Positions 10,673 through 23,289 are shown, numbered from the stretch's first letter. The stretch: DNA of 64,000 nucleotides from Acholoe squamosa (GCA_949317995.1 OX439046.1:56957774-57021773), one strand, 5' to 3'. Notes: a model not told the origin generated them from the letters alone. Made by a program: numbers and translations.

Positions 10673-11370
10673 AAAATTACTTTTCTATACAAATTTTGTA
10701 GAGGTATGTATAGGCGCTATTGCACTTGTGCCGACAATTCAAGGTGGTCGAAGTGCCCCCCCCCCAATTAAAATTTGCTTCCTACGCCTCTGGGGTTAAA
10801 TATAGGGTTTCTGAATCACTGCCAATCTTGACTAAGCTTGATGTTCAGCATTTTATTTGTTTTTGCATCTTCGCCAATATGACCAATCAGCAGAGATATT
10901 TTCACAGCCTAAATCTCGTTTCTATAGGCAGGAACGGATAGGCAGCCTCTGTCAGCCTACTAAGCCAATAGCTCGGCAGATATCTAGTTGGGGAAGCCTT
11001 CGAGAGAAGCCTTCTTGATGCATCCCAACTACAGAGTGAGCAAGCCATCTAGTAACTCACTCAAAGATCTACTATATACAGGGTTATACCATGGTTATCA
11101 CGTTCTTGAATGAATTTACGATGCCTGGAGCGGATAATGATGTTCGAATAGTACGCGCTAAGTGAACGGATGTTGACACTTGAGACAAGACGACCTGACA
11201 GCAAGTTGACATGATAGATTTAATTCGATAATAAAAAAACTATAGCATTAAGACCTTAATGCTTATAGACGATGAAAGTAGACATTATAATCTATCACCT
11301 ACCTTAAATTCGCCATGATTTAAAGTGTATTTTCAACAGGATTGAAGAAATAAAAATCGAATCGAGCGAA
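10673..11370. other. No gene recognised
   Basis: Only short random frames are present, and a C run at about 10757. No repeat structure was identified. Confidence 0.35.
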
Positions 11371-11379
11371 ATTTCTCCG

Positions 11380-11573
11380 TCATGTTGACTGCGTGGCGCA
11401 CGGATTATTTACCGCGGCGAGACACAAGTTGTCACGTTGGCATATGCTCTATGGGTATTCTGGCCGTCGCGCGCAGTCCTTACCAGCGGTAGCTCTATGA
11501 GAATGCCTGTAGGACACACGCCGACCTAACACTTTGCGTCCTGGCAGTCCTGTCGTCTCGCCGAGAAACCAAG
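11380..11573 (+). promoter_or_regulatory. CpG-rich promoter-like stretch
   Basis: CpG density rises sharply against the AT-rich surroundings (GCGTGGCGCACG, ACCGCGGCGAG, CCGTCGCGCGCAG). The stretch ends at CCAAGATGGCGGAGG, a YY1-type start context. This is typical of a host housekeeping promoter, but no transcript evidence is available. Confidence 0.4.
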
Positions 11574-11632
11574 ATGGCGGAGGACTTTGAACAAGACGTA
11601 TCGCTTGGATTTTTATTTCTTCATTTTATAAG
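11574..11632 (+). CDS. Candidate first coding exon of an unrecognised gene
   Basis: ATG in AAGATGGCGGAGG opens a frame of 19 codons plus two bases (MAEDFEQDVSLGFLFL...) ending at a consensus AG/GTATTT donor at 11633. It lies directly downstream of the CpG-rich stretch. The product is not recognised and no second exon could be identified. A 115-bp palindrome starts 46 bases past the donor, in the presumed intron. Confidence 0.3.
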
Positions 11633-11678
11633 GTATTTACTTAAGAAAATCGAGGAAACCATGGTATAAACGTCATAC

Positions 11679-11793
11679 ATAACAAATAGAGGTTCACTCG
11701 TTGATTATAGAGGCTAGATAAAAAGACACTCGGCCTACGGCCTCGTGCTTCTTATCTGCCCCTATAATCAACTCGTGAACCTCTATTTGTTAT
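11679..11793. repeat. 115-bp near-perfect palindrome (hairpin), copy 2 of a family
   Basis: The left arm starts ATAACAAATAGAGGTTCACTC and the right arm mirrors it up to 11793. The apex is CACTCGGCCTA / CGGCCTCGTG, the same as in the 8530 palindrome. The arms between apex and base are AT-rich (TTGATTATAG / CTATAATCAA) and unrelated to the other copy, yet they remain complementary to each other. Confidence 0.9.
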
Positions 11794-14700
11794 TTATGCC
11801 TTTACTAAAGCTCAAAAGCTGGCAATCTCAGTCCACATTTCCCAGAGCTCAGAAACCTGTATAGAGAATCTGTGCCCCAGAGACCTGGGTAATACTTGTC
11901 CTGAGGGTGAAGGGGTGGGTGTTTGGGGAGAAGATTAGAGTGGGATGTATGTATCTCAACACCAGCCACAGACCCAGACCACTGCCCAGAGGCAATCAGC
12001 TCCCATTGAACTGCTCCTCCCTGAGTCTCTGAGCTGCTCTTACACTCTCAATGTATTGGTGAGTATCCATGAGTTGCTCATATGCTCCAGACATTTCTGA
12101 GTGTCACAGATCTATTTTTTAAATACATTCTCTAGATCTTACCGAGAGTTATTTGGGTGGTACTGAGAATTTCTGAGCTGCTGGTACATGACGTTTCTTA
12201 ACATTGTCTAATCACGTTCCATGCTCATAGAGACAGTCTCTCCGCATTTCCCAGTGTCTCCGAGGTGCTCTTTGTTGACTGCACTTGAACTGTTCCTTAG
12301 TCTTTGTCTGGACACTGTTGAACTGTTAGCTGCTTTGCCTTTGAAGTTTATGCAGCTCACACCTTTTCAGCAGCATTGCTATTTACATAATGGTCTCTGA
12401 TCAAAGTTGCATCATTATATGTAGATAACATTATAAGTATCAAAGATGTGGATATTGCCTAACCTCCTGTTGCAGTGTTTGGGTGGGGAGGTGGCATTGA
12501 CCAGGGTCCATTGTCTGCAGGCAATCAGCTCATATTGAGCTGCTCCCAGCTCCCCTGAGCCACTCATCTCTAAGGTTTCCCATACTGCCCTGTGTTTCCC
12601 ATCACCAGATTCCTTGACGTCGATTCCACGCAGCTGTCTCCCAAAGGCCAATCTAAGCACCAGGAAATCATTCAGTTTTTTTTTTCTATATTGAAGGCTT
12701 AATTCCGTTTGGTACGTTGAATACCCATAGTATAGGTAGGATAGTGGGTCCTCTTGTGTGTTCAATCGTTCAGGTATTGTGCATGGATATATATGATGTA
12801 AGGGTGTCATTTGTATGGACTAAAATGGTAATGGGTGTCTGAAAGCAAGAGGCAATCAGTATTGAATTGGTTATTGAAACTACTACACTGTTGCTGCAGA
12901 ACTATGCGAGGGTGTCGGTGAGTGTCCTTACTCGGTCATAGGGTTGGTCTAGCTTTGACCGAATAATGTTTCTAACAAGCTAACCTAAATCCTAAAATTG
13001 TAGGACCCTAGCTACTCAATTCTGATGAGTGGATATCTTGGTTCAACTCACAAGAGCCGCCCACACAGGTTATTAAACCCAAGGGAACTCGAGTAATTTG
13101 GTTATTATGGAATCAATTATCTTCGCATTTTAGCAAGGTCTATTTCAATCCTAGTTTTCATAACTTTCTTTGAGTGCTGCTGAGCTAGGTGGTAGCTCTC
13201 CAAGGGATATGAAGTGCATCCTGCCCTACATCCATCTTTCTTTGTTCATGGTATTTGGGGAAGTATGTTACATCTGCTGTTCATATGTGGAAACAGGGGA
13301 TGGCTCCAAAGGCTGTCCCTAGCCCGATGTCCTGGGGATAGGATGAGATTGTACTGGCTGAATAAGTTGTATCCATGCACCGCCTTGTTCAGTTTATATA
13401 GAGAAATTCTCTTTTGAATAGCTGAAGAATATCTCCGAACCAACAATCTGGACATTACAGATAATATATAGGCCAATTGTGGTTAAAGCAGTATTGCCCA
13501 GCACTACATATAATACCTCTTATGCATGCATGGATACTATACTTTGACCGTACTACCCGGTATCAATGACTATCTCCGACGATATAATCTCTGTACACAT
13601 ATTATTTTTACCAAATGCATTGATCACTGTAACATTTCTTCAGTTGTGATCACAAACATGCTTAGTATTGATGGTACCCCTAATTTTGAAGAATTTACTA
13701 GACTTAAAGGCACTACCTAGTTGAAGTAGATATCCGATGATATGTCAAGACGTTCATACAGAACGATGATGGTATTTGAAATAAAGGATCCCTCCCAGCA
13801 TAATCATTCAAATATTAGCCCAGTGGGAGGTCTGTTTAAGAGCGCTCACAGATTTCCTAAACCCTGCCATTGTATGTGACCAGTTCTCAATTAAGATACA
13901 TCTATTTGTGTTTTTTTTTTTTTTTTTTTTTTTTTTATTGTTCTTATAAGACCCCTATATATCCCGAGCATATATTCCAGTGGCGGATTTAGATATGGGG
14001 GGCGCCCCCTCCTCTTTATCTGTAATTAACAGTTTATTTCATCGTTTTAGACCTCGTTAAACATGCTACATGCTGGTATCTGCCATACAAGTGGCATGCT
14101 CGTACTTAACTACTCATATCTACTGGTACAGAAAGTTGATGAAAGAGGGTAACCGTGGGTGGTCATACGCTACTGGTTTTAGTAGAGCTGGGGTCGGGGT
14201 CAACATCATAACTTGTGAGTAGCTCAGTAAATAGCTGTGTGAACTGCTCCTAAAGAGCTCCCCGCTGATTACTCTGCTCCTTTGGGCATAGCCTGATACA
14301 TTGTGAGGATGAGGGTGTTCAAAGCACACACATTTTGTACACGGAGGAGAATTTCCAGCGCATGTTATACTTAAACCATTCTTAATTTAAAAGAAATGTC
14401 GACCAGAGAGTAGGCTACCCCACTGGTTGGTCGCTTAACTCTGCAAGGGTCGCATAGTTCTTCAAAGAATTGTATCTATCAGTCATTGAAATGGATGCAA
14501 TTGTCTCTCACAAGCTTACTCGCCATGGCTGCATTCTGGGCATCATGAGGACATGCTGGGAGTTCATCTTCCCCATAGGATCAGCATAATTGACAGAATC
14601 TTTTGATTAATGTATTATGTAGCCCCTGAACATGCAAATGAGAAACCATTAAATTCTACATTTATTGGCTTCATATTTCATGCCTAACTACATGTGCCCC

Positions 14701-15225
14701 TTATCTGACAAGACAAAAACCTTCTAGAGGCAACCCAAATACCACAAATAACACCTCACGACATGCCCCTTGGTAAATTGATTACAGCTCTCCCCCAAGT
14801 TATGTATTATCTTTTTTTCTTAAGGATAACCCTTTTAATGTGGCCTGTTGCTTTGGTATTCCAGATTTGATATAATTTACTCGTTTAAGTTATAATGCAT
14901 GGGGGCAACAGTGGAATGATTCGTGAGTGCATCGACGGTACACTCTTAATCAGTGACATCGACGATGCATATCGCTCAACATTGTCCCATTGGTGCAATA
15001 CAGTACGCTCAGACGTTCATGAATAAAAAACCCTTGCTATACAACCCTCAAACAGATAAGGTACCCTTTCTCTTTGTCCTGCTCTGACTGAAACAATGTA
15101 TGGGTCCTGAGGCTACTATCAGTTCCTTTCCAAAGAATGGAGCTCCGAGGTTGGAGCACAGAGCTCACTGATGTTGTTCAATACATAGACAGAACTAAAC
15201 GACCATGGCGCACATTGTGGTCGAC
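11794..15225. other. No gene recognised; local GGCAATCAGCTC repeats
   Basis: A phrase close to GGCAATCAGCTCCCATTGA, with GCTGCTC following, occurs near 11990 and 12518 and in shorter form near 12849, so the 12.0-12.9 kb stretch holds a weak local duplication. A run of 26 T lies at 13911-13936. No convincing exon was found. Confidence 0.35.
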
Positions 15226-15229
15226 CCAC

Positions 15230-15376
15230 ACCGACGGGGGGGGGGGTGTCTCGAGGGTCCCCGAGGGGGAGACACCCACCCCCGGACGAAGTAAATACCA
15301 GGAACCCTCGGCGTGATACCCCGAGGCTTCATCTTCAATTGTTCTCACAGGTGCTACCCCGGGGGGGGGGGGGGGT
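15230..15376. other. Paired G-run / C-rich segment with foldback potential
   Basis: Two runs of 12-15 G (about 15236 and 15361) flank a segment holding the self-complementary GGTGTCTCGAGGGTCCCC / GGGGAGACACC. Strong hairpin and possible G-quadruplex formation is expected from the base sequence. It could be a diverged relative of the G-rich-ended element family, but no target duplication is seen. Confidence 0.4.
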
Positions 15377-15814
15377 AGCCACTCACAGGTAGATCTTGTC
15401 GTTGGCAGTCACATTGACATTTTGTGAGTTCAAGTAGCCTTGGTAATAATATGAAGCATTGTCTGCTGCCCTGTTTTGTGAAAATACTTACATTTATGAC
15501 AAATCTAAGATGGCATAGGCATCTGCCATACCTTGTATAACAGCAGAGGGTGCTAAGCACATAGAGCTTCTGCACTCCATCTCAGCTTGTTGAAATTGAG
15601 TATGCCTCATAAAATGAACACGGCGGCTTACCAATTAAATTATGCAAATAGGGACATGGTAATTAAATTACACGGCACGCTGCCACCCCTAGGCTGTGTT
15701 ATAAATGACAGGGACGTTTGCTTAAAGCTGAGACAGTGACCTGCTCAAGAGAGCTGCTCATAGACTCACACCAGCTCCTTAGGAATTACCCAAAGGTGCT
15801 TAATCATATCATTG

Positions 15815-15985
15815 CTACATGGTGCACTAATGAAGGCATTGCAAAGCTCTACTAAGTAACTCACTTTGGATACATTCCAACATTTTGCCAAATCTGTGAG
15901 GTTGATATATGATCCACCAATGTAACGCTGGTGAATAGCGTATAGGTGAGTGGACTCACCAGCATTGCATTGATGCATCGTGACA
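15815..15985. repeat. Dispersed motif family CACCAGCATTGCATTGATGCATC, copy 1
   Basis: GTGCACTAATGAAGGCATTGC at the left and GACTCACCAGCATTGCATTG with ATGCATC next at the right face each other in imperfect inverted orientation. The same phrase in variant form occurs at 23290-23405, 27785-28010 and 40452-40535. Confidence 0.5.
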
Positions 15986-18900
15986 TAGAGGATGCAAATA
16001 CCTTGAGGTATTCTGCAGCTCCTAAAGGACTACAAAGCTAGACGGACTTCATAACTATTACAGTATATACTAGTACAGCCCCCCTTTGCAATGCCCGGAT
16101 GGTAATTCTCAAAATCAAAGAGAGTCAAAATTCATGAAGAGAGTGAAATTGCAATTATCACCAAGATTTACTCTCCCTTCAAGTCTAGACACACATGCCC
16201 GAGGATACTCCCATCAAATTCTCTCTTTATTCATAAAAGATGTTGTAATTAATAAAACTCAACTTAGGATGTCAAATTTACTATCTATCTATACCCTTTA
16301 GAGAAACTTCGGCCAGAATCTTTGCCATGAGTCAAGTCTGACAAGTATTTTGTTTTAGAAGTGCACAACATTTTTACACTCAGGATTCTTGCCTGAAAAT
16401 CCACTGACTTCACGTAAAAATAAAAGATATTCAGCAAACTTTCTGAATTAGCTTCCTGGGTCTCCAAAGCAAAACACATTGAGCTAGAGTCCCTCTGGGA
16501 ATGGGTTCCAAAATCGATGCTTAGGGAGGACTAGAACCAAGAAGCGAGGTATTATTTCCACATTTTGGGTGCCATGTCGACAGAGTTATTGTGGAAAGGT
16601 GTTTCAGACTTCTTCAATAATGGATATCCAGAGACTTGGTACCCGTATTACAGGATCTCCAGGAACGTTACCTTATTAAGGGCACTAGGGATAGGGGTCC
16701 TAAAGTCCCTTTGAGTATCACCTAGTGCTTGAGAAAGACATCACATATTCTTTAGTTTGTATATGCATTATTCATGGATGGTGAAAGTCTAATGTCTAGT
16801 TTGCTAGGCTAGGGTTATATCAATTCACAATGCTGAGTCCATGGGGTTTCAACCCTTCAAAAGGGTGATCATGATCACACATTTATGCATCATGAAAAGA
16901 AATAATCACAAATCTTGAGACATCAGGCGGACCTTAAAGGGTTATACCTACCAGTCCCTCACATGGCACCTTAAGCTTCTCCCAGCGTTATAATTAGCCC
17001 TGGTAGGAGCTGCTCAGAACGCACTGACCTACTTATAGAGATATGCTCACCCTGACCTGTCCAATCAATCACAACAATAAGTGAGTGATTGATAGGAGGA
17101 AGATAACAAAGTAATGTCTTATCTGGAGAAATAGTGAATATCAATGGAGGGGCTTGATGTAGACCGAGAGCACCTTTTCATCTCTTCACGTAGTGTTCTT
17201 CAAAATCTGAATTATATCAAATGAAGGTCATGCGCTAAATTTTATCAACTGACAGCTAGATCATGCAGATTTCGTGATTGATATGCAGGGATATGACCCC
17301 AGTGAGTAATTAGCCGCCAAACCCACATTCATGCACCATGCCGATACAACAGAGCTGATAAGTCTCAAATGGTATGATGTACCGTTGCAACCATGGCGAG
17401 TTCATGGGGCCCCAGTAGAGACTCTTGAAGGTGAGACTGTTACAAAGTCACTCTTGCAATTGAAAAATGGGATAAGCAAGTAGACTAAAAGGGATACCAG
17501 TATGGTTATATTGTTAGATCTATTCCCCTGCCCTGGTAAGTTTTTAAGGCCATGATTATGGAAGTCAAGTCAAATTCCCAGACTGGATCATGAGACAAGT
17601 AATGTCAGCAGCCGACATTTTTCATTGGACAATAATGCGATCTCACTCTGGGATGGAAGAGACCATCGCCCAAAGTATGACTCACAACACACATAACACA
17701 TGTACACCTTTCAACAACTGCTTTAAGCGGGTGTTCACCCATAGCAGACTGTTCCAGATTTTGGGCAACTAGGAACAATCGGCCAGGCTAGATAAAATTA
17801 TGCAGCTATCTCAATTCTTTCCTAGGAGGTCAATTCTTAAGGTTCTACAACCACACCCAGCACTATGACTGCAATTACCGGTGTTATTCCTACGGAATGT
17901 TGGTACAGCTTCATGCGTGCAGTCGTAGTATGTTCAAAAATATATTCCAGGTTTTATTCCCAAAGCCTGCTGAGCATATCCAGGAATGTTTTCTTTTCAC
18001 ATTGATTGGATTGGATAACCGATTTGATCGCATCCGATCATTCTCAAAGTCACGTTGGATCTGGTGGAACGCCTGCTTTAGACTTCTTAACTGGGAGTAC
18101 CTCATATAATTTACACCAGCAGGCATACACCCCATGGCACCAATTCCACCCTCCCAGACAACTAACCTACATGTAGCCTCTCACAGCAGGATCAACGTCT
18201 AGTTGGGTCCTCACATTCATACACTAAAATTGGTCCCTAAATCTGGCTTAACCATAGCCTTCCACAAGATGTGTACATTTAGGAGGGAGCACCTGGCAAA
18301 GCATATCAGAATCACTTCTTATTGGCCTGTGCAGTGTTTTTCACTTGTTCCTCTGGTAACAGGGTAAGAAGTGAAAGGTAGTTTTTTGGGACCTCAAGGA
18401 CCGGGCTCAAGGATGGGATGCTGAACTCCGGAGCTGAACCTGCCCTCCCACACACATTCCCCAGGGGACCTCAGAGTTAAGATACCCCCCCCCTCCACCA
18501 GCACTCTTAATGTAAAGTTAGTACATCTAAAAATGGGATTTTCTAAGTCCTGCTTAAATCTGTTCTGAACACTGTATTAATTTCATATCAAAAGGATGAG
18601 TAATGATGAAATGTACACGGGCAGAAGAGGGTCCGGCCTGGGGACCAATATATTCAGCCTCAGGCTTCCTCCAGTGCATTTCTAATGGGTGCAACTTAAT
18701 GTGTGCCCTCCAAAATGTGCACCTTAAATCTATCAATAACATTGGAATTCAAATTGAATTGCTGAGAATAAGGATGATTAAAGTGTACATTTATAGTCTA
18801 TTTGAACATCCTGTCACAGTTTAAAGAAGATTTATTTTGAGACCCACTCATTGGATAACCCCTGTCTGGGCTAAGTTATATTATTTTCTTTAGTATGTTT

Positions 18901-19230
18901 TACATTGAGGTTAGTAATTGCTTAGAATTAAGTTCAGAAATGGCAATGGCATAGCATAGACTCTACACATCCGCAATCGCATCTGATAGTTGAACTTGGA
19001 ACCAGTAATCTGTATCTTTTTGCACCTACAGGAGAGGATCCTCATCCCCCCTCCTGTGTTTACCAGGACTCTATTACTGCAGACAGACAGGATGTTTAGG
19101 GTGGTCTGTACTGTACCAGCCACAGAAAATTCCAGTCCCTCTACTTTATCCCTGATTCCTCTTTTAAGCCAATGGTCTTCAATAGACACCCACTAAAATT
19201 GCTATTTTTCACGACTGACTCTTCCAATTA
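15986..19230. other. No gene recognised
   Basis: Short frames only, no inverted or tandem structure found, and no splice-flanked frame that looks conserved. Confidence 0.35.
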
Positions 19231-19842
19231 ATGGATTTTTCTTGTACCTTTGATATCTAAAAATAATGTTCCAGTAGTCTGGGGCACCATCAATATTTCT
19301 AGTTAGCGTTGGCAAAACTTGCCCAAAACTAAACAAAGAAGACAAAATTAAAATCTCAAAAACGAATACAAGAGAAACAAACAAACAAATCACATGCAAC
19401 AGCTCAAATGTGATTTACTGCATTGAATGCAAGACATGCCAGAAAAGATATGTAGGTGAAACCTACAGAAGTGTAAGCACCCGGAAATTGGGGCAACACA
19501 TTGGTGACATTGGCAATAAAAGATATGGTAAAAGTGAAGTAGCCTACCGCTTCAACCAGCCAGGACATAAAGGCACAGACAACATGTCAATATATATATA
19601 CTAGACTCGGTATACAAACACCCGGAGTCAAAAGTGGGCACCAAACTAAGAAAGAAAATTGAATTTTCTTGGATACAAAGGTTGAAAACCATTGTACCAC
19701 ATGGGATAAATATATTTGAGAGTCGCTATGGTTAGACCGCACCACGTCATTTTTTTTTCCCCAACGCTAACTAGAAATTTTGATGGTGCCCCAGACTACT
19801 GAAACCTAATTTTTAGATATCAAAGGTACAGGAAAAATCCAT
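19231..19842. repeat. 82-bp inverted repeats bounding a Penelope-like fragment
   Basis: The arms 19231-19312 and 19761-19842 are reverse complements with about seven mismatches; a shared phrase is GTAGTCTGGGGCACCATCAA. They enclose the GIY-YIG fragment. Penelope-like elements are known to carry terminal repeats that can be direct or inverted, so the arms may be such repeats. A foldback unrelated to the fragment is the alternative. Confidence 0.75.
19401..19738 (+). pseudogene. Fragment of a Penelope-like retroelement: GIY-YIG endonuclease region, broken
   Basis: The fragment opens NVIYCIECKTCQKRYVGET-like, with the paired GIY-YIG-type start (IYCIEC...KRYVGET), a following YRSVSTRKLGQHI helix region and an FNQPGHKGTDN phrase, the layout of the endonuclease domain at the C-terminus of Penelope-like elements. 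The reverse transcriptase part is absent. It is a short, broken fossil that lies between 82-bp inverted repeats. A GIY-YIG domain of another retroelement class is less likely. Confidence 0.65.
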
Positions 19843-20356
19843 AAAATTGCAAAAAAAAGGCCTAACCTAAAAACTGCGACTCCTACTGACCAAACACAGA
19901 CACTGTCTGCTATAAGGCCCTACCACCCACTATAACACAACATTTTGTGTCCACAGGTCCACCCCAACACTTGTAAGTTAAGTCAAGGGGTATCTAGTGA
20001 CGGGGAAACAAAAATTAAATTTCTTACAAAAAATACCCCACTCCCCGAGATTAAACCTGATGAGTCCCTGAAAGGGCTGAAACACTCATTTTATACCAAA
20101 TCCCAGTGTAGGCTGACTCCTTCACTCTCACTCAAGTGAGACACCCTGACTTTGGAAGTCTTAAACAACAGCCATGCTGTTGGAAAGTACAAATCTGAGG
20201 AGGTTGTACATTTCTAGATATCAAATGGTGATATCAAAATCCAAAGTAATTAAATTGGGAAAAAATGAGGATCTGTTTTTCTCAATCAACCAATAGGAGT
20301 CCACCATTGGGTATCACATGACCAGACAGGGCAGGTAGGCGCCAAAAACGACTTAC

Positions 20357-20423
20357 CTCGGTCAGTAAGAGAGTAGTGTTGGAAGAAGCAAGCAGCCTCG
20401 TCCCCCACCTCTGACTCTTCCAT
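20357..20423 (-). CDS. Candidate first coding exon of an unrecognised gene (minus strand)
   Basis: Read on the minus strand, ATG at 20423 opens MEESEVGDEAACFFQHYSL and meets a strong GAG/GTAAGT donor after 22 codons plus one base. The first residues are acidic, as in many true N-termini. Another ATG upstream (20494) reads a different frame through the same donor. A CACATGAC box lies in the presumed intron. The product is not recognised. Confidence 0.25.
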
Positions 20424-20499
20424 TTAAGCTTATGGTACCGAAGGGCCGCAGCAACAGCTGAGCAATAAGGGCTATGCCATGTTCCAGTTGCCATGTTCT

Positions 20500-21531
20500 C
20501 TCAATTATCCATCTGGTAAATTGTCAAACCTTCTTCAATTGTCAACACAGTTCGTTGATGACCTTTGTAATTTGTTTCATACTTACAATTTCTAAATTTG
20601 TTCAATTTTTGACATTCGTATGCCTAATCTTAGGGATGGGTGCCTCGATCGCAATGGCAATTTAAGGGTCTGTATCATTTGTTTGTGAACCTCCCGGGCC
20701 CTAGTATAGACATTCATTTGGCGTGGCCAACCATTTTGGTATTTATCTTTCAAAAGTTAACCTATCCAGACAGAGCCGAATCGATATATGGCTATATATG
20801 AAGGAAAGTACCATAAGCTATACTCTATACGTCATCGATTATAGATGATGGTCATGATAATTGGATGTTGATCAAAAATGGAAATTCATCCGAGTTGCAT
20901 GCCTATAATGGGACTTGGAACATGATTTATAGCCATTAGGCATCATCGCCTGTTCTTTAAGGGCAACACGGTGCCAATGCACTACGCCTGTTAAAGCGCA
21001 TTATGTAGAAGCTGGTCCTGCATGAATTCATGCCTTATGCTGGGCCTATTGACTGAAACAATGAGGTTTTCATACACTTGATGTACCGTTATACAAAGGG
21101 AAGTAGGTCACCCTATTGTACAGATAGTGTTGACTAACTGTAGTGTAACTTTAGCCACCATGCAATGCTCAATGATCCAACTGTAACATAATCATCATAT
21201 AATGGTAACTACTTTGAAATGTCTATTTCTGGAAACGTCCTCTTTGGTATTATTATCCCCCCCCATCCAAGTCTGATTACACTATGATTAAGTTAAATGC
21301 TATATAGCTGATAATTCACACAAGTATTGATCAGCTTATTACACCAGCCAGAGCAAGCCATCCCTCTATCGCAGGAGCAACTTATATTATCATTATTTTA
21401 TTCCACTAATGCACTACAATGCCTGCAAATTGATACTGTGGTGGTGGTTAAGTTTAACAATGCTATCCTGTGGTATCCTTTAATGCCTGTAAAAGGTACT
21501 TTGTGTATGTGTACAAATCTATGACAACCAG
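20500..21531. other. No gene recognised
   Basis: AT-rich DNA with short frames; no repeat found. Confidence 0.35.
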
Positions 21532-21533
21532 AA

Positions 21534-21790
21534 CACTGAGAAAAAAAAAAACTCTTACTCACTTGAGTTTAGATCCAGACTCAGGCAATGTCGCCAAAAT
21601 GAGTATGGTTTGGGACTCAGCCTGATCCTTGGATGATACTCAGGCAAAGCTAGGGTATTACCACAGGATCAGTCTCGGGATCTGCCTGAGTATCATCCCA
21701 GGACAAGGCTGAGTCTCAAACCATACTCATTTTGGCGACATTGCCTGAGTCTGGATCTAGACTCAAATGAGTAAGAATTTTTTCTCAGTG
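21534..21790. mobile_element. Foldback MITE with CACTGAG ends, 257 bp
   Basis: The left arm starts CACTGAGAAAAAA and runs about 115 bases. The right arm mirrors it with few mismatches, for example at GACTCAGGCAATGTCGCC. The loop is only about 25 bases. The flanks on both sides are AA, so a 2-bp duplication is possible. CACTG ends with a 2-3 bp duplication fit the CACTA/Mirage group, but this is inference from the ends. It has no coding capacity. Confidence 0.85.
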
Positions 21791-22691
21791 AAGGGTGGAG
21801 ACAGGGGGCTTATATTATAAGCAGTAAGAGATAACAGGGGACAAAAACATGTTATTGTGTCTGCCTCCTTTGACGTTCTGTCAGCATTTGTTAGACATTA
21901 CTGACTATTTGAGATACGTGAGAAAATCCTGTGGGTCCACCTCGTCCTCTCCATGGCTAGTATACAATATTTAATATTTCTCCTTTAAGTGCAGGGATTT
22001 TATCCGTGAATCTTTTGTAGAATAAAGCAGTCCATACCGCTTAATCTCCTAGCAGAATGGGGTTTAGGAAAGAGGTTTATTTTCAGTCTCCAGGTCACCC
22101 GACGACCTTAAGTAGCAAAACAAGGCTGACCATGCACTTCTTTTTTATTCAAAGACTTTCTTTTTGAGAATTTTAAAGATAATTTTCACAATCTTTTAAT
22201 TCGTTTCTAAAAAAAGGCCTACAATAACTTTTTAAGCAAGATTGTACATAATTACACACATTATTACCTTATATAAATACACATACTCTCAGTCCTTGGC
22301 AACAGGAGACTGAAAACTTCACAAAAATCCACCATTTTTCTTACCAGGGATTTAGCCTTTAAAAAGCATATGTAGACATGGATCGGGAATAAAAATTATG
22401 GAAATATAGAAGAAATATCCATGTAAGACTCGTAAGTATGATGTCAAAACACCTTCAAATAGCTAAGATAAGTGGATGGAAATTTCTCAATCAGCGATTC
22501 TTGGACAGGAGTGGAAGTATCTAGGTCAAAGGCCAAAGGTCACAGCCATCGGGAAAGGTCAAGGCCATTGGGGCCACAGTCCTCCAGATGGCGCAACAGA
22601 TACAGCAGAGTTTTGCCGTGCTGGTAAAAGGGAGAGGGGGAAGAGCTCCAATATCCCAGCCCCCAAAGGGGGCACCATTAATGTACAATTT

Positions 22692-22790
22692 GCCGTGGTA
22701 GTAGGCATTGTTTGTCGTGATAGATAGGCATAGTTTGCCATGATAGATAGGCATATCTTGCCATGATAGATAGGCATATCTTGCACAAAC
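22692..22790. repeat. 23-bp minisatellite, about four units
   Basis: The unit TGCCATGATAGATAGGCATA followed by TCT is repeated in tandem. The last two full units are identical and the first ones diverged. Confidence 0.8.
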
Positions 22791-23289
22791 TGTAGTGGCG
22801 AAGCCACTAGTCTGATTATAAATAGTGATGCTTTCACAGTTTCACTTAGATAGCCAGTCTAGAATTTTGCCCAGTGTATTTCCCATGAGCTGATCTCTTT
22901 TAAAACACAAAGCTATTGATCTCTCAAAGCTAGCTTACACCGAGTAAATATCTCATAATTGAATGTTTTTGTCCAAACTGTGAGGCCTGACTGTCAATTT
23001 GGCATCGACTACACCAGAATTACTCAGATTACCCAGCCTGACTAAGCCTATGCACAGACTGCATCCGCTCTGCCCTCTCTCCCCTATCATTTTCAACTTA
23101 AGCCTCTTTCAAAGAAGTCAGTCTATCGTCAATTCTGCCCAAAGCTATTTAACCTGCTCCAATTCACTCTTCTTTTCCCCAAATAAAGTTGAGGGTTTTT
23201 GGAATTTAAATTGAAAAAGTGTTGGGGTGCTTAAATGCGACATTGAGGTACATTAGTTTAATATACTGCACCATTGCCTTTTGCAATTG

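Noticed and set aside
12415-12810. 131-codon minus-strand frame
   Set aside because: No recognisable domain; it overlaps a locally repeated noncoding phrase.
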